Source of the DNA: Pezizomycotina sp. ARF18
Taxonomy: Eukaryota; Ascomycota
DNA: 45,922 nt
NCBI GenBank assembly: GCA_002224055.1
Contig: AZLU01000290.1
Location: 1 to 45,922, forward strand
Direction of reading: 5' to 3'
This document shows positions 36,101-45,200 of the stretch, piece by piece. Below the pieces are notes generated by a model, which worked only from the letters and a program-made list of their open reading frames with translations, was not told the DNA's origin and searched no databases. A program made the position numbers and the translations under genes. The number at the start of each line of letters is the position of its first letter. The stretch's first letter is position 1.

Positions 36101-36870
36101 CAATCTTCTTGACATCGCACCAGCTCAAGCTGCAGGTGAAGCCGACTTCAGCGGCTGGATGAAGAAGCGCGGATCCGGTGGAGTCGTCGGGTCGTGGAAG
36201 TCCGATTTTTTGTTCTCAAGGGACGCCGCCTGAGCTATTTTTACTCCATGGACGACACTAAAGAACGGGGTCTCATAGACATCACATCTCACCGTGTTCT
36301 CAACGCTGCCGATGACAGGCTGGTCAGTTTGCACGCTTCCGTGGCGGCGATAACGACGTCGACGCCGGCAGGTCAGGAGTCTTCTGCTGCCGAAGGAAAC
36401 TCGCCAAGTACCTCGCCGACTGTCACGGCACATAAGGGCGGCTGGTTCATCTTCAAGCTTGTTCCGCCCGCTCCAGGGGCTGCCAAGGGTGTTACATTTA
36501 CCCCTCCTAAAATCCATTATTTCGCAACCGACACCCGCGAGGTTGGCCGCAAGTGGATGGCGGCTATGATGAAGGCTACCATCGACAGGGACGAAACCCA
36601 GCCTGTGGTCAGCTCATTTTCGGCGGCGACAATCAGCTTGGCAAAGGCCAGGGACTTCGCGCGAGGCCACCAGGGTTCGGAGATGACTCGAAACCCGCGG
36701 AGAAGCCCCCGCAGGTGGACATGCTGGGTCTTGATTTCGACCTTATCGACCCGACGATCGGTGACCTTAGCTCTCCAGAGAAGGACGACGTTGAAGACGA
36801 TGAAGGTCACGTCAGAGACGAGAGCAATCCTGAAGGCGTAGAAATGACCAACAACCAGCCTCCATCATAG
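33187..36870 (+). CDS. Boi1/Boi2-like polarity scaffold with SH3, SAM and PH domains
   Basis: A cortical adaptor of polarised growth; yeast Boi1/Boi2 and fission yeast Pob1 bind Cdc42, Bem1/formin and phosphoinositides and promote exocytosis at growth sites. Exon 1 (33187-33336) starts MSTTQGAGAVEYLMVMHDFV and holds the first half of an SH3 domain (ALYDF-like MHDF, then LKKGTKVELLERDDEYGDGW). A 42-nt exon (33579-33620) supplies GRCLDTGKVGLFHK. Exon 3 begins near 33747. The SAM domain covers about 34645-34870: VRQWTPAQVSAYLQEQ and ITGSILLQLEMAHLKEL. An intron lies at about 35069-35214. A long Ser/Pro-rich disordered part is followed by the PH domain (about 36140-36590), with ADFSGWMKKRGSGGVVGSWK, FFVLKGRRLSYFYS-like and IHYFATDTREVGRKWMAAMM. 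An acidic tail ends at TAG 36868-36870. The SH3-SAM-PH order is diagnostic. Frame shifts near 33830, 34120, 34430, 35190, 36210 and 36650 interrupt it. Confidence 0.9.
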
Positions 36871-38255
36871 ACCTTTTACCGACCAAACAGGTTCTTTTAT
36901 CCTCACTTACATCTATCTCCGTTTTAGATTCTTTTATGTTTTTTCTCCATCTTGAATATTCATAATCCACCATTTCTTCTATCCCATTAAGCACAATCTG
37001 TAACAATGTTCTCTTGCAAGTGAGGGAGACGGCTGATCTCCCTCCACTCGATATTTGTTGCCACATTAACCTTCATCTCACACGCCCTATATAAATATAT
37101 GCGTTCTTTATGTATATCGCTGTTGTCGTTATTCCCCTACTTCCAAGCTTAGCGTTGTGAATATTCATATATACCTCCTCTTCTCGTTCGCTGCTTTTCG
37201 CACTTGCCACTTCCTGCCCTGTTACCAACATTTGTTATTTTTCAAGCGATCATCCACAGGCGTTTTACACTTCTTTATATATTCTCTTTGTTTACCTTTT
37301 ATTTTATTTTATTTTATTTTATTTTTATTTTTATTTTATTTTATTTTTATTTTTATTTTATTTTTTTTTTTTATTTTATTTTTATTTTTATTTTATTTTA
37401 TTTTTATTTTATTTTTATTTTTATTTTTATTTTTTATTTTTATTTTTATTTTATTTTATTTTATTTTTTTTTATTTTTATTTTTATTTTTATTTTTATTT
37501 TTATTTTTATTTTTTAATTCCTCCTATTCTATTCTCGTTAAATACCATTAGTAGTATGTAGTTAATATAGTCACGTTCTCCCCGGGTTTTCAGAAATTGA
37601 TCAAGTCGAAACGATTCTGCTTCATATACCACAAGCTCCCTGAAAGGAGAAAGTTGAACGTGTTGTATTTTATTACTAAGAGAAATAATTCAGGAGCTAC
37701 TAGAGCCTAGAGTATTCTGGAATAGAACCGTTTTGGCGAAATGTTTGACCAATAACGACAACCATTTGTGTCACTAATCCATTATTGGATTTTATTTCGA
37801 CGTTGCCAACTGTATTGCACTTGTATGAAGAAGTATTCAGCAGTCATGTGAGAGATAGCATCCTGTTGTGGTAGTAATAAACAATAATACTACTTCTATT
37901 AGAAAATTTGTTAGGCATTTTGCGTGGGATAACAAAACTCATAAGCTTTGCATCTACACCGCCTAAATTCATGATATATATATACTTAGTATGTTCTACT
38001 TATATTGTAGTAGATTTCTTCCCCCCCTAATCTAGTCTTAGCACTCTTTGAACAAACAAGACACGTATCACGACGGTGCGCTCCTGTTCGAGCTGGGGAA
38101 CGGATAGCTGTATATTGTTATATATATGCCAGTATAAACAGTTCGGTTAATTAGGCTATCTTAAAGTCCTCGGCTTTGCTTAGCCTTAAAAGTTTAAAAA
38201 AAAAAAATTTTAGACACCTCTTTTTTACGGTTCAGGAAATGATCTTTCCTTATTC
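36871..38255. other. 3' flank of the Boi-like gene, with microsatellite
   Basis: This is AT-rich DNA without a gene. It includes the (ATTTT)n tract at 37297-37516, described separately, and an A11T4 stretch near 38198-38212. The Phe/Ile/Leu-rich frames across the tract reflect its composition. Confidence 0.5.
37297..37516. repeat. (ATTTT)n pentanucleotide/hexanucleotide microsatellite, about 220 bp
   Basis: About 40 units of ATTTT mixed with ATTTTT, uninterrupted by any G or C, lie about 430 bp past the stop of the Boi-like gene. It is the longest microsatellite in the window. Confidence 0.97.
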
Positions 38256-38543
38256 GGGTTTTTATTATTCCGGTCGAATTTAAAACATTGAATGTAGAGG
38301 GACGGCTAATCTTGCCTCTCTTCTAATTTTATCACTTTTTTTACAGTACCTTTTGTATCTTTTAATTCATTTAACCTTTGGTGACATGTCAAAGCTGTAC
38401 AAAGCCAAACATGTCGTGCTAATAATCGTAATACGAACATGCGATGTTCTCTACGAGCCTACATATCTTGCTAATATATTTACCAATCATGTTATGTTGA
38501 TACAAACAGGTATTGTCGCCACCATCATATAATATTTAAGATA

Positions 38544-38680
38544 GACATGCGATGTTGACACAAATGTGCAATGTTGATACGAACATGTCATGTTGATACG
38601 AACATCCAATGTTGATACGAACATTCGAATGTTGGTACGAACATCGAATGTCGATGTGAACATGTAATGTTCGAACATCT
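38544..38680. repeat. 19-20 bp minisatellite, about six units
   Basis: Tandem imperfect copies with core ATGTTGATACGAACAT differ mainly in the three or four bases between cores. The array lies inside the cassette locus. The minus-strand frame through it gives a repetitive peptide and is not a gene. Confidence 0.85.
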
Positions 38681-38867
38681 GATGCCGGTTTTTGGTTTTT
38701 CTGGTCGAATTTGAAACTTGGAATGCTAATCTTGCCTCTCTTGCGCTATTTTGGCGCTTTTTGGAAGTACCTTTTATATCTCTTATATCACTGTAAGACA
38801 AGAGTGTTTTGTGGTGGCCAGCAAATGTATGATATTACATATTTCAGGCAACAAGCGATTGTAGCAA

Positions 38868-39036
38868 CATGATATGATTGTAACATGACATGGTGGGTTT
38901 TATACCAACATGACATGGTCGGCTTGTAGCAACATTGACAACACCTATCGTGTCATGATTGTACGCACAACCGTGTCATGTTGTTACGAACCCACCATCA
39001 TTATTGTACCTGCACAATCATGTCATGTTGCTATCA
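38868..39036. repeat. Imperfect inverted repeat built from CATGACATG-type units
   Basis: The left half (about 38868-38935) carries TAGCAACATGATATGATTG and ATGGTGGGTTTTATACCAAC. The reverse complement of the right half (about 38950-39036) carries TAGCAACATGACATGATTG and ATGGTGGGTTCGTAACAAC. The two halves can therefore pair with interruptions to form a large cruciform or hairpin. Confidence 0.7.
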
Positions 39037-39115
39037 ACTCCGTTTATGTTAATTTTTGGTTTATTGCTATTTGAAACGTCAAAGGTTTATAACGTTAATC
39101 TTGCTTCTGCTTTAT

Positions 39116-40006
39116 CCATCATCATGGGAAGGTAACGGGACGCTGGATTCACGGGATGAAGCCAGAAGGATAATCCTCTCAAGCACTCACAAGATTAATA
39201 AGGACTCTTTCCTTGTATAAAATAACTAGCTCCCTTGGAGTTCGCAGGTTATTACTACTGTTAAGTAAACGGATTGTCTTAAAAACAAAGTTAAGGGCGG
39301 CAGTAGGGCTTGGACCTCCAAATTCGTCTACAGTTGGTCGAGACTAAGACTGTACGGCTAATCTTACTTCTTTTATAATTGTTCAAATTTTTCTTAATTG
39401 AAGTCGAGGGAAGTCTTGGCAGAAGAAAAGGTTTGGCACTAAGGAAAGTCTTTGTATTAGTAAAAAGGTAAAAAAGAATCGCATAGAATACTTATATACT
39501 TACAAAGTAGATTTCTAGAGGATCACCACCTTCTCACTAATCAAGAAATCATATCTGATTATACCAAAATATCTACCCTACCAGAAGTATTACAATTGCA
39601 AGCAATTTCCCACTTTTTGCTCAGAGAAAGATAGGCCGCAGTTTTCCTCTTTCAACTGTACTTATATAACTACGATAAGCGTGAGTGGGTATTTCTCCAC
39701 CTTTAGATACGTGATTGAACAAGGTTTACTTAGGCACTCCCTTTTACTAATAAAATTTAGATGCTTTTGAACTGATTGACCTCTCGACGCTTCCTTCCGT
39801 TTTTTACCATTATATTCCCCTCTCCGGAAAATAAATAGAGTATAATTAAAAATTAACCACTACGATAATAGAAAAGAAAGAAAAGAAAAAATAAAAGAAA
39901 TGCCAAAGAATAACTTCAAAACTTCCCTCTCTTACCATCAACCACAACTTCTTCCATTCTAACAAAGATATCAACATCTTTGATTTTTATCATCCGCTCC
40001 GTTATC
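39116..40006. other. Intergenic region upstream of the small membrane-protein gene
   Basis: No gene is seen. A faint further relative of the cassette block (GGTCGA then GGCTAATCTTACTTCTTTT) lies at about 39340-39375. From 39840 to 40006 the sequence is A-rich then pyrimidine-rich (leader of the gene starting at 40007). Confidence 0.4.
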
Positions 40007-40847
40007 ATGGCTCTTAACATTATTAACCATTTTCTTCTCCGTAACTTCGCCCTCCCTCACCCTCCGTCGCCATTTTTGCCGGAAAGGTGGGAGCGTATCA
40101 TCGCTGGCGTTTACGTCGGAACAACCGCCGGCGTAATTGGCGTTTCGCTCTTGCGCGCCTACTCAGCCAATGAGCAGCAGCAGCAGGGCCAGCAGCAGGG
40201 CCAGCAACAAAACCAGGGCCCTTCCATCGGCACCTATGTCTTTCTTTTCAACGCCGTCACCTTCACGCTCCTGCGTCAATCCGTCTCACTGGAGTATGTT
40301 GCCTTGACGGTGTGACGGTGTACGTCATCTTTTCTTCATGGCTAGGTGCACCAATCCTGTACGCAGCGATAGGTATGGATTGCCCCTTACCCGTTATTAT
40401 CGCAGGGAAAGAAAAAAAGGCTCCAAAAAAAAAAAAAAAAAAAAAAAGAAATTAGAGAAGCAAATAACTCCTTTTCCTTTCTATTCGCTTTTTCTTTCTT
40501 TTTCCTCTTTTTATGGTAGAAGATGGAGGGAAATGGTAACTGATTATACTCATAATTTTTCTCGGAGTAGGCCTGCTGTGACGAGGATGTGGCAGATGAC
40601 ATCGACCTCAGCAACCGCAACCGCAACCACCGCCGTCGTCACAATCTTCCTGATCGCGGCTGGCAGGGGTTACCTAAATCCGGGGCCCAGCACAGAGGAG
40701 GAGGAAGTTCCTTCCTTGCTTCACACTTCCGCATCTGGAACATCAGGATGTGCGACAACCTCGGACACTGCCACTGCGTCAGAATCCACGACATCAACAG
40801 ATGATACTCCAGTCGCAGCTCTGAGAGACGTGGTTTATGAGGGGTGA
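40007..40847 (+). CDS. Small hypothetical membrane protein with Gln-rich loop
   Basis: I do not recognise the family. From ATG 40007 the protein starts MALNIINHFLLRNFALPHPP, then has a hydrophobic helix IIAGVYVGTTAGVIGVSLL, a Gln/Gly-rich loop (about 40170-40220; four to five CAG/CAA clusters), and a second helix GTYVFLFNAVTFTLLRQSVS. An 8-bp tandem duplication at 40306-40321 causes a TGA. Skipping one copy continues the frame as LTVYVIFSSWLGAPILYAAIG up to a GTATGG donor near 40373. After an intron containing A24 the last exon is uncertain. One frame (to 40847) gives a Ser/Thr/Ala-rich tail with a hydrophobic stretch AVVTIFLIAAGRGYL; another ends at 40804. The gene may therefore encode a three- or four-helix protein of about 200 residues. 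An upstream in-frame ATG at 39980 is possible but adds no conserved sequence. Confidence 0.5.
40306..40321. repeat. 8-bp tandem duplication causing a frameshift
   Basis: GACGGTGT occurs twice in direct succession (40306-40313 and 40314-40321) inside the coding region of the small membrane protein and introduces a premature TGA. With only one copy the frame stays open through a further hydrophobic segment. Confidence 0.85.
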
Positions 40848-40948
40848 CCGTTACGAGTAATTAAAATCGAACAAAAGAAGAAACGAAGTTTACTGCTCAA
40901 ATTTTTTATCCCTTTTTCAGTAAAAAGCGGGGTGGGTGGAAGTGGGTA

Positions 40949-40986
<38 letters not shown>
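40949..40986. repeat. T24A14 palindromic junction
   Basis: Twenty-four T are followed by fourteen A between the small membrane-protein gene and the chimeric pseudogene. Confidence 0.9.
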
Positions 40987-41289
40987 CCTAGATTAAAACA
41001 AGGTAAGAATCGGTATGATTGACTGTCACACTTTGCTGAGCAGCCAGAGCCGCTCCTCGCATCACTTGCTGGTCACCATTTTATTGCACCTGCTGAAGGA
41101 GTAGTTTCCTTGAAATTTTAAGGGGTTTGAAAAAAGAAATAAATAAAATAAAATAAAAAATTTATTTGACAACTAAACAAAGAATACAGCACTCCACTCA
41201 AAAGTCCATCTGAAAGAGCTCACTGATAATTGACTTTCGGAAACTTTTAGGGACAAGGAGATTGTAGTGAATCAGCTCACTTGTGAGGG

Positions 41290-41690
41290 ATGGAACAGGA
41301 CGCCTGGGCGATCGCCACCTGCGCGGTCATGTTTAAGACGGAGGTGCAGTTCGGCCACGCGGGATCATTCGCAAACTCGCCAGCTCGAGACCGTCGCGAC
41401 CAAGAACAGGTCCATGAAAGAGGCCGGGATCCACATCGCCAAGACGTTCGAGGACCTCCCGACCTGCTCGCGCAGGTGTATTAGAAACTCGTCAAGGACG
41501 GCACTATTGTCTCCGAGCCGGAACCGTCCCCTTCCAAGATTCCCATCGATTATAGCTGAGCGCAGAAGCTCGGCCTCATCCACAAGCCCACAGCGTTCAT
41601 CTCCACCATCTCAACAATCACGGGCTGGGGCTCCTGTACGCGGGCATGCCCATATACAACGTCTTCAAGGAGGACATCGGCATGGGCGGC
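41290..41690 (+). pseudogene. ATP-citrate lyase fragment (left part of a chimeric pseudogene)
   Basis: Truncated, decayed piece of the large cytosolic enzyme that makes acetyl-CoA from citrate, ATP and CoA. Readable segments in order, across frame changes, are AWAIATCAVMFKTEVQFGHA (about 41298), QLETVATKNRSMKEAGIHIA (about 41378), KTFEDLP then DLLAQVY (about 41438-41481), KLVKDGTIVSEPEP then SKIPIDYS (about 41485-41556), AQKLGLIHKPTAFISTIS (about 41560-41613) and LLYAGMPIYNVFKEDIGMGG (about 41631-41690). These match a central block of fungal ACL1, in the correct order and spacing. In-frame stops are TAG at 41482-41484 and TGA at 41557-41559 where the family has Trp. Neither the N-terminal nor the C-terminal rest of the enzyme is present. 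It runs directly into clathrin light chain sequence. The GC content is visibly higher than the flanks. Confidence 0.88.
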
Positions 41691-42250
41691 GTCCTTGGGG
41701 AAGACGCGAACAAGTTCAAGTTCGACAGCAACGAGCTCAATATGGACGGAGACCACGACTTCTTGGACACAGAAGGCACTAGCAACCTCGAGTCAGCTCC
41801 CTTGAACAACGCAGCTGTTGGACCTAGAGACACTATCACCGGCTCCAACTTACAGTACATGCCCGGCGCTACCAGCATCTCCACCAACTACATGTCTTCC
41901 CTCGTCGAAGGAATGGAACCCGAATGCATCAAGCAAAGGAGGAACGCCAGATACTCGAAATCCAGCGCCACGACGAGCTCTCCAAGACCTGCAAGGAGAC
42001 CATCGCCGAGACTTATATGAACATCGACGACTTTTCCGATAATTACAACGTCAAGAAGGAGAAGGCCATCCAGTCGACCAGACGTTAAAAGGAAGAGTAC
42101 CTTGCCGCCCGAGGATACATCCTTCAGAAGTGCGACATGGAGGGTCGCCAAGCTCGTCTACTCGATCTCGTCTACGCCCTCAGTAGCCAAGGCTGTCTCT
42201 CTACGGTTCTCGTGGTTAAATGTCATCCTCCTGCAAGCTCCCTGGCTTAG
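41691..42250 (+). pseudogene. Clathrin light chain fragment (right part of a chimeric pseudogene)
   Basis: Remnant of the small subunit that lines the clathrin heavy chain on coated vesicles. From about 41691 it reads LGEDANKFKFDSNE, then an acidic segment and DTITGSNLQYMPGA (about 41832), resembling the variable N-terminal half. A frame change near 41937 leads into the conserved helical part: EERQILEIQRHDELSKTCKE (about 41940), then ETYMNIDDFSDNYNVKKEKA (about 42011), IQSTRR, TAA at 42086-42088, and KEEYLAARG. The end region TWRVAKLV (about 42136) and RFSWLNVILL (about 42202) corresponds to the C-terminal TSWERI-type and RFRELL-type motifs. The first residues of a normal light chain are missing; instead the ATP-citrate lyase piece is joined at the LGED motif. 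No introns are evident in either half. Confidence 0.82.
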
Positions 42251-45200
42251 CTTTTTCTTTTTTCTATTTTTCTACGATAGTATTATAGTGCCATGGTTTT
42301 ACTACTTATTTTTGTCCAAGGTTTTACATCTCAATTTTTAAAGGCGTTACAATCGGGACTTGTTCCAATGAATTGTCGCCGTTGACCTATTCATTTTCTT
42401 TTGCTCTTTTAACATTTCTTTTCTCCTCCCTTTCTTTTTTCCTTCTCTTGTCGATTCTCTGAAAAGGTTTCCCTTCCTTTACTTTCTCTTTTTTAATTAT
42501 TATCCATGGGAATCACTTATACTGCTTTAGTGATGCCGAATAGTCATTTGCTTAAAAAATGATGCTGAAGCATATGACCGTCACTACTAGGGGCACCGGG
42601 TTAGTATTACGACCTCATAACGATTCGGTCCTCTCTCTGTCCTCGAAATTTGTCTTGTAATAAAATGGAAAGCAAAGGATTTTGTACCAAGAGATCCTCT
42701 AGCAAATAATAGATCGAGAAACATAGCTAAATTTCCACGGATTCTGTACGAACCTGAAGTATCGTTACTGTCCAAACGCGGTGATCTTTACTCGACATTA
42801 AATTATAAAACTTAACCAACAGGTACGATGGGTTACAGCGCGGCCATGCGGCTTCAATCGAGATATACAATGATGATATATTTGGTTCAAGTTTGTCTCG
42901 TTCCCAGCCGCAGAGCCAAGTACTTTGTAAACCATATTCTACATCAAACCTTTCACTGCGGCATAATCTTGCATTTAAGAAATAGCATTGTAAACTACTA
43001 GAGAATATAAATAGACGATTAATTTTTATTAATTTTAATTTCTTTAGATGCTTAGTCTAGAACTCTGCGCAGTAGATATTATTCATATAAAAGAAAGGAA
43101 TTATTAAGACAATTCTTGACCGATAATTTTAAACAATATAATTTTCCTTTCGTCTTTCTACCTACAAATATTCTATCTATAAAAGATGTTTTTACCTTTT
43201 GATTAGTAAACAAGTCGTACCTAAGCTATATACTTTATACTATAAAAATAAGAACAAAACTTACAAGGCCACATGATATATCTCTCGGCATAGCCTACGG
43301 TTCTTCTTTTTTTCTTCTACAGTCGCTATATAATGTTAATAGTAGATTTATTTATATTTTCTCCTGATAAGGAATTTTGAAAGATAAAATTGGGATAAGA
43401 GTGTGTATAGAGCGTCGCCAAAATATATATATATATTAGTATTCGATCGATTATCTCTTCCGCTAGTATCACCCTGCTGTCTTTATGGAACTCCAAGGAG
43501 CCAGCGATTTATGGAATGTATTGGAGACTAGAAGCCGCGTCCGGAATATTAGGGTTTAGGGCAAATTAAGCGATGCGCCGGCTGTTGCGCGTCATCGAAA
43601 TGATGTCGAAGAGCGTGTTTAAATATACGTAATCTCCCAGAGGTATCGCGTAATGTATGGAGCCCTGGGTCTTCTAACCCTTCAGCTAGTAACGAGCTGA
43701 CAAGCTCTGTTGTGAAACCCGGTTCTCAGAAACACCGAGGCCCACTGGTGATCGGCGTCCAACACCAGTCCATCCGTCCTCCTTCACAAACGGCGCTGTT
43801 CACCTGAGATCCTGTACAGGCTTTGTGGCACTGTTGGGTTAGATCTAAAAAACAATTACACAAAACTAATCAAAGAGAACGAGTAAATTTAAAGATTCAG
43901 TACGCAAGATCCTACGGCGGCTCGACAATGAGGAAGAAGATGTTTTTGCAGTTCTCTTCTTGTGGAGAGGAGGTCACTCTTCTCTTTCTATTTCTCTTTC
44001 CCCCTCCTTTTCCTTAGCTATTTCATCAATCAACCATTGGTCAATTGAGAAGAAACCAGAACTTCTTTACATACATCAGAGAGCTCTAATAAAATATATC
44101 TAGGAGTAGGGAGGGCGGATAGGTGAGTATTGGCGATGCGGTATATGCGCAAAAATATGCATGCGCATCATTCCGAATATCTAGATAGAGATCCCCAAAC
44201 AATTAATGTACCTAATGATTGATAAAATCACTACAAGCAGTGTCTTCATGGAAGTAGGCATCATAGCACTATACGTTGCGGACGACCGCCCTACCAGCCG
44301 TTCAGAGTAAAACGGCATTTTTGTTGTGGAGCCTCTCATGCTCCAGTGCGTTAAATAAGAAGAAAGAAAGAAGAAGGAAAGACGCAAAATCAGCAGAAAA
44401 CAGCTTCCACTTTATAAAGATGAGACGAGAGATAATACGTCGTGTCTGTATCAAATATATGACGCGCCAAGCAGCTGCATACAATATAGTGCAATGTTGC
44501 TCCCTCGAAATGAAACGAACAATTGTTGAGAATATGCAGAGGAGGCATGGCGCGGATGACAATAAGTTGAATTCCTATATATTATGAGTACTATACCTAA
44601 CAACAGTTCGGACGGCTTTTACTAGCGGTAAGGCTTCTAGAACCTGTAATAGCTCACGTTATTACTGCTATAATGCCCACTATACTGTTAGCCGTCAATA
44701 AAAATAAAGCGTCTCTCATATTTGGCTACGTTTTTGGTTCATTCGCTTTACGTTACAACCGCCTTCCACAACTTGTCATTGCTGAAGCCCCGATCCAGCG
44801 CGATCTGGTTACCACTCATTTGTTAGTGCGGCGTTGATAGAAGGAATCGGCTTTTTGAAAAAATAGTTAATGCATTGGCATTTACAAATAGAATCAATAT
44901 CTTGGCAAGTAGTCTAAGGGTAAAATACTAATCTAGTTATACTGATTCTTAGGATAATCTCTTGGAGGGTTGCTTCCCGGAAGGGATAAATATTATACGG
45001 GATAAAGTGGAAGCAGTTCATGGCTAACTAAGCTTGCTCGTTCCCAGCCGCTAAGCTAGGCCGAACGTCCCGCACGAGACAAAACCAACGAGCGTACGAG
45101 GATCTTTGTGTTGATCTGGCCTGTGTGGAATTTATTGACGGATTCTAAGACAGAGATCTGTATAGAGGAGGAACCCCCTGAGGGATTGCAAGCTTTGAAA

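Larger units (their letters stand above)
38256..39115. repeat. Repeat cassette locus: conserved block plus variable minisatellite, about three copies
   Basis: A block of about 100 bp occurs at 38256-38363, again at 38687-38785 and in a more diverged, shorter form at 39052-39115. Shared segments are GGTTTTT...GGTCGAATTT, GCTAATCTTGCCTCTCTT and GTACCTTTT-TAT. Between blocks lie tandem short repeats: 38544-38680 has about six copies of a 19-20 bp unit with core ATGTTGATACGAACAT; 38868-39036 has variants built on AACATGACATGG and its complement, arranged as an imperfect inverted repeat. Block spacing is about 430 and 365 bp. No coding potential or terminal repeats of a known transposon are seen. 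This could be a satellite-like array or a remnant of an unknown element. Confidence 0.75.

Noticed and set aside
37157-37561. 115-134 codon Phe/Ile/Leu/Tyr-rich plus-strand frames
   Set aside because: They are read-through of the (ATTTT)n microsatellite, which lacks stops in these frames by chance of its units.
38487-38801. 104-codon minus-strand frame with repeated Val-Ser-Thr and Phe-Asp-Val-Arg
   Set aside because: It is the translation of the 19-20 bp minisatellite; unit length variation would destroy any frame.
38544-39036. Possible CRISPR-like array
   Set aside because: Units are too short and imperfect, spacers are not unique sequences of uniform length, and the genome is eukaryotic.
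43549-43561. Telomere-like TTAGGG-TTTAGGG
   Set aside because: Only two units with different length and no array; it does not indicate a chromosome end.
42897-45051. 15-bp exact repeat at 42897-42911 and 45037-45051
   Set aside because: Flanks do not continue the similarity and no element ends are visible; it may be a chance or very old repeat.
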